The position numbers and the translations under genes are program-made. From assembly GCA_009845835.1 (NCBI GenBank), contig VXYV01000029.1, forward strand, positions 18,513 through 82,512: 64,000 bases of DNA, given 5' to 3'. The notes beneath the pieces are model-generated. The model made no database searches. It had not been told where the DNA came from and was given only the letters and a program-made list of their open reading frames with translations. Shown here piece by piece: positions 9,346-18,358 of the stretch (positions within the stretch are counted from its first letter, which is position 1; each line of letters begins with the position of its first letter). The DNA is from Gammaproteobacteria bacterium. Lineage in GTDB: Bacteria > Pseudomonadota > Gammaproteobacteria > Pseudomonadales > Azotimanducaceae.

Positions 9346-10755
9346 ATGAACCAAACTCTATTCGATAAGATTTGGCAGCTTCACTTCGTCGGCCAACGAG
9401 ACGATGGTCTCGAGTTGATGTACATTGACCGTCATTTGATTCATGAAGTAACCTCACCACAAGCATTTGAAGGTTTACGACTTGCCAATCGCATGCCTTG
9501 GCGAAAGCAGAGCATCCTTGCAACAGTAGATCACTCCATCCCGACACGTAATCGACACAATGGAGTTGAAGGGATCGACGATTCAATTGCCAGAGAACAA
9601 GTTATTACCTTAGACAAAAACTGTCGCGAGCACGAAATCGAATATTTTGACATGCACGATGAACGGCAAGGAATCGTACATGTAGTCGGACCAGAACAAG
9701 GGGCGACTTTACCCGGGATGACCATAGTTTGTGGTGATTCACATACTTCGACCCATGGTGCATTCGGGGCACTAGCACACGGAATTGGCACGTCTGAAGT
9801 GGAGCATGTGCTAGCTACTCAATGTTTAGTTCAAAGTAGGAGCAAAAACATGCGAGTAGAGTTTCGTGGCACTCTTCCCAGAGGAGTGTCTGCAAAGGAC
9901 ATGATTCTTGCACTGATTAGACAGATTGGAACTGCAGGTGCGACTGGTCACGTTATCGAGTATTGTGGTGAATCGGTTGCAAATCTTTCGGTGGAAGGAA
10001 GAATGACAATTTGCAATATGTCTATCGAAGCAGGAGCACGCGCAGGACTAATGGGAATCGATAACACTTTGATGAACTATCTCGAAGGACGACCTTTTTC
10101 ACCAGTGGGTAAACAATGGAATGATGCGGTGGATGTTTGGTTATCTCTCAATTCCGATGTAGGTGCAACTTACGATAAAGAGATTGTGGTGGAGATAAAT
10201 GACTTAGCTCCACAAGTCAGCTGGGGAACCAATCCAGAAATGGTGGTCTCCATTGACGAAACCGTACCTGATCCCGCGAGTATGTCTTACGAAAAAGCTG
10301 AAACTGCACAACGTGCCCTGCAATACATGGGTCTAGAACCGGGTGTAGCGATGAAAGACTTGGAACTAGACAAAATATTCATCGGTTCATGTACGAATGC
10401 ACGTATTGAGGATATACGTAGTGTCGCAGCAATTGTAGAAGGCCGTAGAGTAGCATCCAATTTGCAGGCTGCATACGTTGTCCCGGGGTCAGGTCTGGTG
10501 AAACAACAAGCTGAAGCGGAAGGGTTGGACGAGATCGTAAAAGCTGCGGGTTTTGAGTGGAGAGACCCTGGATGTTCGATGTGCCTGGCAATGAATGATG
10601 ATCGTCTTTATCCTGAAGAACGCTGTGCATCGACGTCGAACCGAAATTTTGAAGGTCGTCAGGGACATTTAGGTCGTACGCATTTGGTCAGTCCAGCCAC
10701 AGCTGCTGCAAGCGCTATTCAAGGAAGATTGGCAGATGTGCGTGAATACTTGTAG
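9346..10755 (+). CDS. leuC: 3-isopropylmalate dehydratase, large subunit
   Basis: Aconitase-family [4Fe-4S] enzyme that, with LeuD, isomerises 2- to 3-isopropylmalate in leucine synthesis. The 469-residue product has the cluster cysteines in [10 protein letters not shown] (about 345-354) and in the [13 protein letters not shown] segment (about 405-417), plus [19 protein letters not shown] near 130. Length is typical. It begins a block leuC-leuD-leuB-asd-truA on the same strand. leuA is not in this window. The 174 bases upstream hold no recognisable leader peptide or attenuator. Confidence 0.96.
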   Translation: MNQTLFDKIWQLHFVGQRDDGLELMYIDRHLIHEVTSPQAFEGLRLANRMPWRKQSILATVDHSIPTRNRHNGVEGIDDSIAREQVITLDKNCREHEIEYFDMHDERQGIVHVVGPEQGATLPGMTIVCGDSHTSTHGAFGALAHGIGTSEVEHVLATQCLVQSRSKNMRVEFRGTLPRGVSAKDMILALIRQIGTAGATGHVIEYCGESVANLSVEGRMTICNMSIEAGARAGLMGIDNTLMNYLEGRPFSPVGKQWNDAVDVWLSLNSDVGATYDKEIVVEINDLAPQVSWGTNPEMVVSIDETVPDPASMSYEKAETAQRALQYMGLEPGVAMKDLELDKIFIGSCTNARIEDIRSVAAIVEGRRVASNLQAAYVVPGSGLVKQQAEAEGLDEIVKAAGFEWRDPGCSMCLAMNDDRLYPEERCASTSNRNFEGRQGHLGRTHLVSPATAAASAIQGRLADVREYL

Positions 10756-10766
10756 GTTAGGTTAAT

Positions 10767-11417
10767 GTGACGAGCAAACACCTCAAATTCATCCAGCATT
10801 CAGGAAAGGTTGTTCCGTTTGATCGCGCGAACGTCGATACCGATCAAATCATTCCCAAACAGTTTCTCAAATCAATCAAGAGAACTGGATTCGGTGAAAA
10901 CCTGTTCGACGCTTGGCGATTCTTAGACGAGGGGTATATAGGTAAGACCGATCGTCAAGAGAATCCAAAATTTGTTCTAAACTATCCTCAATATCACGAC
11001 GCATCGATCTTGCTTGCTCGGCGAAACTTTGGCTGTGGTTCAAGTCGGGAACATGCAGTTTGGGCGCTTCTGCAGTACGGTTTTCGGTGCGTCATAGCAC
11101 CATCGTTTGCTGATATTTTCTACAACAACAGTTTGAACAATGGTTTGTTGCCAGTTACTTTGAGTGAAACTCAGGTCGATACTCTGTTTCGATTGACTTA
11201 CGAAAATAAAACATTGACTATTGAAATTGATTTAGAGACGCAACAGATAACTGGCGAAAAACTCGACACCATCGGTTTTACGATTGATCCGAATCGACGA
11301 CTTAGGTTATTGGAAGGACTAGATGAAATTGCATTAACGCTCAAACATGCGTCCGAGATTCAGGAGTTTGAAAAACAACATCGGCAACGTATGCATTGGC
11401 TCTTTTCTTCTCGATGA
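10767..11417 (+). CDS. leuD: 3-isopropylmalate dehydratase, small subunit
   Basis: Small subunit of the LeuCD isomerase. The 216-residue product has [17 protein letters not shown] near the N-terminus and the [13 protein letters not shown] substrate-recognition loop. The start is GTG, 11 bases after leuC; an ATG two bases earlier is out of frame. Its stop overlaps the leuB ATG (ATGA), so LeuB translation is likely coupled. Confidence 0.95.
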   Translation: MTSKHLKFIQHSGKVVPFDRANVDTDQIIPKQFLKSIKRTGFGENLFDAWRFLDEGYIGKTDRQENPKFVLNYPQYHDASILLARRNFGCGSSREHAVWALLQYGFRCVIAPSFADIFYNNSLNNGLLPVTLSETQVDTLFRLTYENKTLTIEIDLETQQITGEKLDTIGFTIDPNRRLRLLEGLDEIALTLKHASEIQEFEKQHRQRMHWLFSSR

Positions 11418-12538
11418 ACACCCCATACTCAGCTTCGATACTGATCCTTGCTGGTGATGGGATCGGCGCTGAAATCATGCCACATGCAGTTACCGTTATG
11501 CAAACTGCGGCGAAAGATATGGTGGAACTCGACCTCGTTCATGCAGATTGTGGTGGTTGTTCTATCGACGCTCATGGTGTTCCTATTACAAGGGAGGTAA
11601 TACGGCAAGCTGAAGTTTCTAAAGCCGTACTTCTAGGTGCAGTGGGAGGACCGAAGTGGGACGGATTACCCATAAATCAAAAGCCTGAGAAGGGCTTATT
11701 ACAACTGAGATCACACTTAGATTGTTTCGCGAATTTAAGACCAGCAATTACGTTTTCTCCTTTAGCTACTGCTTCCTCATTGAAACAGCATTTGATTGCT
11801 AGCCTCGATATATTGATTGTTCGCGAGCTGACGGGTGGTATATATTTTGGCACACCCCGAGGTATCGAACAAAGTGACAATCAACGGAAAGGATTCAATA
11901 CATTGGTTTACGATGAATCTGAAATTTCGCGGATTGCGCACGTTGCCTACACTCTTGCGCAAAAACGGAACAAAAAGCTGTGTTCTGTCGATAAAGCCAA
12001 TGTGCTAGAAGTTTCTCAATTGTGGAGAGAAATCGTTTCAGGTATTAATGTTAAATATCAAGATGTAGAACTAACACACATGTACGTAGATAATGCGGCA
12101 ATGCAATTGGTTAGAGATCCGCGTCAATTTGACGTCTTGGTAACAGGTAATATGTTTGGAGATATTCTTTCTGATTTAGCGGCAATGTTGACTGGGTCTC
12201 TTGGAATGCTACCCTCGGCATCTCTCAATGTGGCAAATCGCGGACTTTATGAACCTGTTCATGGCTCAGCACCGGATATTGCCGGTCAAAACATTGCCAA
12301 TCCACTCGCCACTATCCTATCGATTTCCATGATGTTTCGATATAGTTTGGATTTACCGAAGGTGGCCGACGATATTGACGCTGCGGTTGATCGAGTTCTC
12401 AATAGTGGATACCGAACTGCTGATATCATGCCAGATGATTCAACCGAAACAATAACAGTTGTTGGTACTGATCAAATGGCAGATTTAGTTAACCAAGAAT
12501 TAAAAAGGTCGAAGTGCGAAAATTCAACGTCGCGATAG
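11414..12538 (+). CDS. leuB: 3-isopropylmalate dehydrogenase
   Basis: NAD-dependent oxidative decarboxylation of 3-isopropylmalate to 2-oxoisocaproate. I chose the ATG at 11414 because it makes an ATGA overlap with the leuD stop and gives 374 residues starting at [13 protein letters not shown]; an upstream TTG at 11396 would add only six residues. Family motifs are GAVGGPKWD, the ELTGGIYFG substrate loop, DNAAMQLV, the [10 protein letters not shown] metal-binding segment and the NAD-binding [12 protein letters not shown]. It overlaps asd by 25 bases. Confidence 0.95.
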   Translation: MNTPYSASILILAGDGIGAEIMPHAVTVMQTAAKDMVELDLVHADCGGCSIDAHGVPITREVIRQAEVSKAVLLGAVGGPKWDGLPINQKPEKGLLQLRSHLDCFANLRPAITFSPLATASSLKQHLIASLDILIVRELTGGIYFGTPRGIEQSDNQRKGFNTLVYDESEISRIAHVAYTLAQKRNKKLCSVDKANVLEVSQLWREIVSGINVKYQDVELTHMYVDNAAMQLVRDPRQFDVLVTGNMFGDILSDLAAMLTGSLGMLPSASLNVANRGLYEPVHGSAPDIAGQNIANPLATILSISMMFRYSLDLPKVADDIDAAVDRVLNSGYRTADIMPDDSTETITVVGTDQMADLVNQELKRSKCENSTSR

Positions 12539-13533
12539 TCGGTGCGACTGGAATCGTCGGTGAGACGCTATGCGAAGTTTTGCAAGCGAGGAAGTTTCCG
12601 TTTGAAGAAGTGACTTTACTGGCATCGTCTCGATCAGCAGGCAAAAGAATTCTTGTTAACGGTAAGTATCGTAAAGTAGAACTTTTGGAAGAGTGCGATT
12701 TTTCCAACATCCAAATCGCTTTTTTCACAGCAGGAAGTGAAGTTTCGCAACTGTATGTACCTCGTGCAGTCGCCGCTGGTGCTATCGTCGTCGACAACAC
12801 TTCCCATTATCGGTTAAAAGAAAATGTACCTTTGGTCGTTCCAGAAGCGAACGGCGAACTCGTTGAGAAAGGGTTGCAGACGCGAATCATTGCAAACCCA
12901 AATTGCTCTACAATTCAACTGGCAGTAGCTATCAAACCAATTTATGATGTTGTTGGTATTGATAGAATCAATATCGCTACCTATCAATCTGTTTCCGGTG
13001 CCGGAACGCGAGCATTGTCTGAATTAGCCTCACAAACTGCGAACATACTTAATTCGACAGAGTTCTCTACTGAAGTTTTTCCTGTGCAGATGGCTTTCAA
13101 CGCTATTCCGCATATTGGTGAGTTCCAAGAGAATGGCTACACTGCCGAAGAAATGAAACTGGTTCAGGAAACAAAAAAAATATTCGCTGACTCTGAGCTC
13201 AAAGTCAATGCGACCTGTGTTCGACTGCCTATTTTTATCGGACATTCTGAAGTAATTCACCTAGAAACTAAAACGAAAGTAGAACTATCTAAAGTGAAGA
13301 AATGTTTTGAATCGGCGATTGGCGTTCAGTTAATGGATGAACATCGATCAGGTGGATATCCTACACCGGTGGTGAATGCTGCCGGTAACGACCTGGTGTT
13401 CGTTGGTCGACTCCGACAGGATCTATCGCTTCCAAATGGATTAAGTCTCTGGGTAGTCTCGGACAACGTTCGAAAAGGGGCAGCACTCAATAGTGTTCAG
13501 ATCGCCGAGGAGTTGATTACTCATCTCAATTAG
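12514..13533 (+). CDS. asd: Aspartate-semialdehyde dehydrogenase
   Basis: Reduces aspartyl-4-phosphate to the semialdehyde, the branch point to lysine/diaminopimelate, threonine and methionine. The 339-residue product has the NADP motif GATGIVG (10-16), the catalytic cysteine C131 in NPNCSTIQ, and a conserved histidine in FIGHSEV. The start is GTG, inside the end of leuB. leuB-asd adjacency is a well-known gammaproteobacterial arrangement. The fimV gene that often follows asd in Pseudomonas-type genomes is absent here; truA follows after 18 bases. Confidence 0.95.
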   Translation: MRKFNVAIVGATGIVGETLCEVLQARKFPFEEVTLLASSRSAGKRILVNGKYRKVELLEECDFSNIQIAFFTAGSEVSQLYVPRAVAAGAIVVDNTSHYRLKENVPLVVPEANGELVEKGLQTRIIANPNCSTIQLAVAIKPIYDVVGIDRINIATYQSVSGAGTRALSELASQTANILNSTEFSTEVFPVQMAFNAIPHIGEFQENGYTAEEMKLVQETKKIFADSELKVNATCVRLPIFIGHSEVIHLETKTKVELSKVKKCFESAIGVQLMDEHRSGGYPTPVVNAAGNDLVFVGRLRQDLSLPNGLSLWVVSDNVRKGAALNSVQIAEELITHLN

Positions 13534-13551
13534 ACTAGCGAAGAAGTAGCT

Positions 13552-14382
13552 ATGAAATCCCGTGTCGCGCTCGGGATCGAGTATCGCGGTACCGATTTTT
13601 GTGGTTTTCAGTACCAGCAGAACGGTAGGTCCATTCAAACTGAATTGGAAACGGCACTTTCTCGCATTGCTAATGAAGAGATTCAGATTAAATTCGCAGG
13701 ACGAACTGATTCGGGCGTGCATGCGACGAATCAAGTGATAAGTTTTGATTGTTCAAACTCTCGATCAAGTTTAGCTTGGTTAGATGGAACTAATACTTAT
13801 CTTCCGCAGGATATTGCCGTGCACACGGTTCAAAAAGTCGACACTTCGTTCGATCCTAGGAGATCTTGCGCCTGGCGACGATATATGTACATCTTTGGAG
13901 AAAGTAAGTGGATTCCAGCAATTGGTCGAGAATTAGCAACTTGGATTCCTTATCCACTTGATGCCGGTCGACTAAATTCGGAAGTACAAGTATTGGTTGG
14001 TGAACATGATTTCACTTCATTTCGTTCGGCGCATTGTCAGTCAAAGTCTCCCTTTCGACTAGTACATTCCGTGGCGGTTATACGGTATAGAGACTTTGTC
14101 GTAATGGACATAGTTGCCAACGCGTTTCTGCAAAAAATGGTTAGGAATATCGCCGGTACTTTATTAGCTATTTCCAATAGAAAAGTAAAAGATTTGGAGT
14201 CGGTACTGCATGCACGTGATCGAAAATTCGCAGGTGCAACTGCACCTCCGGATGGGTTATACCTAGCACAAATTTTTTATGAAAATTTTGAAAATCTTAG
14301 CCAATTGAGACTACCGTTAATCATTGGGCAAGGATTACCTAACGAGTCTAACGGGGTGAAGCCCTATACTACGATTCGTTGA
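13552..14382 (+). CDS. truA: tRNA pseudouridine(38-40) synthase
   Basis: Makes pseudouridine at positions 38-40 of the tRNA anticodon arm. The 276-residue product has the catalytic aspartate D53 in GRTDSGVHA, the N-terminal YRGTDFCGFQ and the C-terminal FLQKMVRNIAGTL. Length is typical. It is the last gene of the leuCDB-asd-truA run. The next gene downstream is a Fic gene rather than trpF, the more usual neighbour. Confidence 0.95.
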   Translation: MKSRVALGIEYRGTDFCGFQYQQNGRSIQTELETALSRIANEEIQIKFAGRTDSGVHATNQVISFDCSNSRSSLAWLDGTNTYLPQDIAVHTVQKVDTSFDPRRSCAWRRYMYIFGESKWIPAIGRELATWIPYPLDAGRLNSEVQVLVGEHDFTSFRSAHCQSKSPFRLVHSVAVIRYRDFVVMDIVANAFLQKMVRNIAGTLLAISNRKVKDLESVLHARDRKFAGATAPPDGLYLAQIFYENFENLSQLRLPLIIGQGLPNESNGVKPYTTIR

Positions 14383-14423
14383 AAACCTGAACAAAGTTTA
14401 TTGGATGACGTGCAAAATGTGGG

Positions 14424-14452
14424 TTTATATACCATGTAAACTATAATATAAA
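14424..14452. repeat. Palindromic repeat unit 1 upstream of fic (possible operator)
   Basis: A 29-base unit of the form TTTATAT-N15-ATATAAA, whose 7-base arms are perfect reverse complements. It is repeated 40 bases downstream. A -10-like TATAAT lies within it at 14442-14447, although no good -35 element is seen. The dyad form and placement before fic fit a repressor or autoregulator binding site; this is inference. Confidence 0.55.
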
Positions 14453-14463
14453 GCGATTAAATT

Positions 14464-14492
14464 TTTATATACTGTAGAAACAATAATATAAA
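14464..14492. repeat. Palindromic repeat unit 2 upstream of fic (possible operator)
   Basis: Second copy of the 29-base unit, offset by exactly 40 bases (about four helical turns) from the first, with the same TTTATAT and ATATAAA arms. About 24 of 29 positions are identical to unit 1, the differences falling in the centre. Conservation of the arms over the spacer suggests the arms are what is recognised. It ends 57 bases before the fic ATG. Confidence 0.55.
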
Positions 14493-14549
14493 TCTTACGT
14501 TGATAAGAGTTATTGCAGATCATAACTTAAACCTCGCTTACTAAGTCCA

Positions 14550-15707
14550 ATGATTGAAACACCTCATACACATCGCACCGGTAGGTACGAACGTCAATCA
14601 AAAGGATACTTAGCGTTCATTCCGGGTACCTTACCACCGGACCCTCCGGTTAAATTGGATACTAACTTAGAAAACGCCCATAGACGAGCTGAGATTGCAC
14701 TCCACAAACTTGATGGTGTCATTGGGGTTTTACCGGAACCTAATTTATTTGTGATGATGTACATTCGCCTTGAAGCAGTGCTCTCAAGCCGTATTGAGGG
14801 AACTCAAAGTACATTGCAGGACGTTCTGGGTGCTGAAGTTAAACTGTTTCGAACCGAATATAAAAATGACGTATACGAAGTAATCAACTACATTGCTGCG
14901 ATGCAACTTGGTATCGAAAAAGTGAAAGATGGACCTATAAATACGTCATTGATCAAAGATATTCATCGTGTTTTACTCAAGGACATCAGAGGTTCGAGGC
15001 TTGACCCAGGAGAGTTTAGATCAACTCAGAACTGGATTGGCCCCGAGGGATGTAGCATATATGAAGCAAGTTTTGTGCCTCCTCCCCCTAACCAAGTTGT
15101 ACAACATATATGTGCTTTAGATCGTTTCGTCAACACTAGGGGCGACCTCCCTTTGCTAGTAAAAGTAGGGTTGACTCACGCGCAGTTTGAGTCGATTCAT
15201 CCATTTCGCGACGGAAATGGGAGAGTTGGGCGCTTAATCGTGACATTAATGCTATACCAGAACAGGGTTTTGCAACATCCAGTTCTATATTTGTCGTGGT
15301 ATTTCAACATACATCGACTTGAGTACTATCAGAAGTTACAGGAAGTTCAGAATACCGGTAATTGGGAGAATTGGTTAGTGTTTTTTTTGGGTGCGGTTGA
15401 AACCGTCAGCAAACAGGCTATTTCAACAGTTAAAAGCATACTAGCAATGCGTGAACGAGATCGTCATTGGATTAATGAAAATTTCGGTCGGTCAACAGCG
15501 AATGCACATCACGTACTTGATCGCCTGTACGTGTTTCCTTCTATCAGTGTGAATGAAGTTCGAGAATTGACTAGTATGTCGTATGACTCCTCCAAAATCT
15601 TGATTGAACGCATGGTCCAAGGGGGGCTACTCGTAGAACACACAGGATACGCACGAAATCGACGTTTTTTACTCTATAAATATGTTGAACTTTTTGACGC
15701 CGACTAG
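14550..15707 (+). CDS. Fic-domain protein (probable AMP-transferase) with C-terminal winged helix
   Basis: The 385-residue product carries the complete Fic active-site motif HPFRDGNGRVGR at 217-228, with catalytic H217. Ahead of it is an N-terminal Fic-associated helical region. An inhibitory-helix-like motif of the S-x-x-x-E-G form (S79...E83-G84) lies before the Fic core, which would make it a class II, self-inhibited Fic protein. The last 80 residues look like a helix-turn-helix/winged-helix domain (SVNEVRELTSMSYDSSKILIE region), so it could bind DNA, perhaps the two palindromes just upstream. It stands alone: I see no antitoxin-like small gene next to it. The target is unknown, and the locus looks inserted between truA and folC. 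Confidence 0.88.
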   Translation: MIETPHTHRTGRYERQSKGYLAFIPGTLPPDPPVKLDTNLENAHRRAEIALHKLDGVIGVLPEPNLFVMMYIRLEAVLSSRIEGTQSTLQDVLGAEVKLFRTEYKNDVYEVINYIAAMQLGIEKVKDGPINTSLIKDIHRVLLKDIRGSRLDPGEFRSTQNWIGPEGCSIYEASFVPPPPNQVVQHICALDRFVNTRGDLPLLVKVGLTHAQFESIHPFRDGNGRVGRLIVTLMLYQNRVLQHPVLYLSWYFNIHRLEYYQKLQEVQNTGNWENWLVFFLGAVETVSKQAISTVKSILAMRERDRHWINENFGRSTANAHHVLDRLYVFPSISVNEVRELTSMSYDSSKILIERMVQGGLLVEHTGYARNRRFLLYKYVELFDAD

Positions 15708-15995
15708 TTGATTGACCAGAGCAAAACTTGAGAATAGTTTGATTTTTATGGATGGAGTTGGGTCGGTTTGCGGGTTTCCTAAAACTCCGGTTCAAAAGGA
15801 AATGCTTCAACAAAGTTCGTCAGTGATAACATACCGGTTCTCACTGGAAAATCAAAGCCTTTATCCAATCAATCCAACCTCAAATTGCGCCCACAAACTA
15901 CATCGCTCTAGCGTTTAACTTACGTCGCTTTCTCACAATACAATACGCGGGCAGGTGTTTTGTAGTTATCGTCATAGGGCTAAAATTACGATAGC
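15708..15995. other. Intergenic region between fic and folC, no gene seen
   Basis: These 288 bases hold only short open frames with no recognisable protein features, including one of 68 codons. There is no trace by eye of accD or trp genes, which occupy this position in related gene orders, so any replacement by fic has left no obvious debris. Confidence 0.5.
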
Positions 15996-17261
15996 ATGGA
16001 AGCAACCACAAAATCATTGGAAGATTGGTTGAATTGGATCATCATCCAACATCAAACACACAAACCTTCAGGCTTTTACCGAACCTATCGAATCGCGCGT
16101 GAACTCGAACTTCTTCGTGTCGCGAAAACGATCATTGTTGTCGGGGGAACAAACGGCAAAGGTTCAACGGTACACTACTTAGAGAACCTGTGTATCGCTG
16201 GTAAAGTTTCTGTCGGTGTCACAACTTCTCCACATTTAGAAAGATTTAATGAACGCATCCGTATAAACGGTGAGGAAATATCCGACGAAATCATCGTCGA
16301 CGCCTTTACTGTAATCCGACGAGTTCAAGCTTCTGTAAATCTCACATTTCACGAGTATGTAACACTCGCTGCCTTGTTTGTCTTCAAGAAAGCAGAAGTG
16401 GATTGCGCAGTCCTTGAAGTGGGACTAGGTGGTAGATTGGACGCGACCAATGTCTCCGAACGCGACGTTAACGTTATTACCTCAATTGGAACCGACCATC
16501 AAGATCGTTTAGGTTCAGATCGAGAGTCCATTGGCTTTGAGAAAGCGGGGATTCTACGTCGCCGTATTCCACTAATCTACGGGGACTCTGATCCGGTTTC
16601 GTCAGTCGAAGCTCGCGCATACACTTTGAATTGTCCCGTGTTTCACTTACAAGACTCGATCAAATATACTGGTTTCGAGCAAATACCATGGAATTTCGAA
16701 CTGAATCATCCGGATGAACAATATACCATTCACATTGATGAACCACCTAACTTTCCGGAATCGGCAAGTTTAGCTTTAGGAGCCGCGAAACTCGCAGGAC
16801 TAGATATCAATCCACGACATTGTCGCTCTCTTGACAAGTTTCAACTAGCAGGACGTTGTGAACTCTTTCAGTTTCAACAACGAACCTGGATTGTGGACGT
16901 TGGGCATAATCCTAGCGCGACCAGTTTTTTGATTCGATTTGTAAAGAAAAAACAACTGGGGAATTTAGCATTCGCGATTATTGGAGTTTTGCGTGACAAG
17001 GCATTACGTGATATTATTAGTACCACAAATCTACCGAATGATCAAATTGTTATCGTAGAAACACAAGGACACCGTGGATTAAGAATTGAACAATTAGCTA
17101 AGTTAAAAGAGTTACAGAGGTTTAAATTATCGCATACGCTAGGCGAAGCAATTGACTTTGTACTACAGAACACCGAAGCAGAGGATTTAATTGCAGTTTT
17201 CGGGTCTTTTGACTTAGTTCAAAGAATGCGAACCACGATTCTAGCAGCCAAGGATGGGTGA
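15996..17261 (+). CDS. folC: Bifunctional folylpolyglutamate synthase / dihydrofolate synthase
   Basis: Mur-ligase-family enzyme that adds glutamate to dihydropteroate and folates. The 421-residue product has the P-loop GGTNGKGST (50-58), the EVGLGGRLDATN segment, GTDHQDRLG and the C-terminal DVGHNPSA. Length is typical. It begins the folC-SPOR-cvpA-purF block conserved in gammaproteobacteria. The stop lies eight bases before the preferred ATG of the next gene, and an alternative upstream ATG of that gene would overlap it. Confidence 0.94.
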   Translation: MEATTKSLEDWLNWIIIQHQTHKPSGFYRTYRIARELELLRVAKTIIVVGGTNGKGSTVHYLENLCIAGKVSVGVTTSPHLERFNERIRINGEEISDEIIVDAFTVIRRVQASVNLTFHEYVTLAALFVFKKAEVDCAVLEVGLGGRLDATNVSERDVNVITSIGTDHQDRLGSDRESIGFEKAGILRRRIPLIYGDSDPVSSVEARAYTLNCPVFHLQDSIKYTGFEQIPWNFELNHPDEQYTIHIDEPPNFPESASLALGAAKLAGLDINPRHCRSLDKFQLAGRCELFQFQQRTWIVDVGHNPSATSFLIRFVKKKQLGNLAFAIIGVLRDKALRDIISTTNLPNDQIVIVETQGHRGLRIEQLAKLKELQRFKLSHTLGEAIDFVLQNTEAEDLIAVFGSFDLVQRMRTTILAAKDG

Positions 17262-17268
17262 ACACACT

Positions 17269-17835
17269 ATGAAAGTCAATACTAGGGATGTCGTAATTGG
17301 CACCATATTCATTGTTGCTATTGCAGCAATTTTTGTACCGATGCTTTTCGATAAACCAATTGAAATTGATGAAGTCCCCGATACTGGGATTAATCAAGAA
17401 CTCAGTATAGCGGAACCAGCTCCCGATTTTTCAAACGAAGATTTGGCTGTTACAGAACCGATTGTTGAATCAACCCAAATTGCAGAATTGGAAGAGATAC
17501 GCGATAGCGTAGAAAAAAGAGTCGATTCGGAAGGTTTCGATAGTGAAACTAACGCATTACTCGGTACGCCAACGTTATCCGAAGAATCTACGGAAACGGC
17601 TCGTTGGGCTATACAACTAGCGAGTTTCAGTCAAGAACTCAGTGCCTCCAACTTTGTCGATCAGATCGTATCGGATGGTTACTCCTCGTGGGTTCACTCA
17701 ACGAAGGTAAATGACTCTAAAGTTCATCGTGTGATTGTCGGTCCTTATACATCGCGCGAAGATGCAAATACTAAGTTGAATGAACTCAAGGAAAAGTACA
17801 ATCTGCAACCAATTTTGGTTGACTTTGATTACTAA
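17269..17835 (+). CDS. SPOR-domain protein (DedD-like)
   Basis: One N-terminal transmembrane helix (about 8-28, rich in I/A/V), a long acidic linker, and a C-terminal SPOR domain of about 70 residues starting WAIQLASFSQ and including VHRVIVGPYTSREDA. SPOR domains bind denuded glycan strands at the septum. The position between folC and cvpA is that of dedD in E. coli and its homologs, so a role in cell division is likely. The ATG at 17269 gives a start like DedD proteins; an ATG at 17254 would add five residues and overlap folC. Confidence 0.85.
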   Translation: MKVNTRDVVIGTIFIVAIAAIFVPMLFDKPIEIDEVPDTGINQELSIAEPAPDFSNEDLAVTEPIVESTQIAELEEIRDSVEKRVDSEGFDSETNALLGTPTLSEESTETARWAIQLASFSQELSASNFVDQIVSDGYSSWVHSTKVNDSKVHRVIVGPYTSREDANTKLNELKEKYNLQPILVDFDY

Positions 17836-18342
17836 ATGAAGATCGTCTCCGTGAATTATTTAGACGTCTTAATCGTTGTCTTAGTCTTGTTTTCTGGATC
17901 CATCGGTATATTTCGAGGTCTAGTTAGGGAGCTAGTCTCAACCGCAGCATGGATTATCGCCGCGATTATTGGAATTACACACGGCGAACAACTTGGTAAT
18001 CTCATATTTTCGGCACAAACCATAGAACCATCTTGGGTTCCCCGTGCAGTTGGTGTATCAATCATTTTTGTAGTTGTGCTTGTCATCGGTGTATTTGCGC
18101 AGCGTCTTTTGCGAAAAGGGGTTAAATTAGTTGGTTTAGGTGGACTAGATCGAGTTCTAGGATGTGGTTTTGGACTGATCCGCGGAATATTCATTGTGAT
18201 AGCCGTAGGTATAATTTTTAATCTAAGAACTTCATTAGAGAGTCCATGGGTCGACTCGTACTTCCTGCATTTCTTTATGAAATTCGAAACCTTTGTACAG
18301 GACATTTTCAGTTACTTTTCTGCTTACCTACCCGATTCATAA
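17836..18342 (+). CDS. cvpA: CvpA family membrane protein
   Basis: A 168-residue inner-membrane protein with about four transmembrane helices. It begins with the NYLDVLIVVLVL...GIFRGLVRELVS pattern of the CvpA/colicin V production family and has the conserved loop LGGLDRVLGCGFGLIRG near 105-121. The ATG follows the previous stop directly (TAAATG), and purF starts 16 bases later. The cvpA-purF pair is conserved. Molecular function of CvpA remains poorly defined. Confidence 0.92.
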   Translation: MKIVSVNYLDVLIVVLVLFSGSIGIFRGLVRELVSTAAWIIAAIIGITHGEQLGNLIFSAQTIEPSWVPRAVGVSIIFVVVLVIGVFAQRLLRKGVKLVGLGGLDRVLGCGFGLIRGIFIVIAVGIIFNLRTSLESPWVDSYFLHFFMKFETFVQDIFSYFSAYLPDS

Positions 18343-18358
18343 AACACGATCGTAACCA

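Noticed and set aside
14424..14492. CRISPR-like array from the two repeats before fic
   Set aside because: Only two units, palindromic arms with AT-only composition, spacer of 11 bases and no cas genes.
15712..15918. 68-codon open frame between fic and folC
   Set aside because: No start context, no family features, and composition like intergenic DNA.
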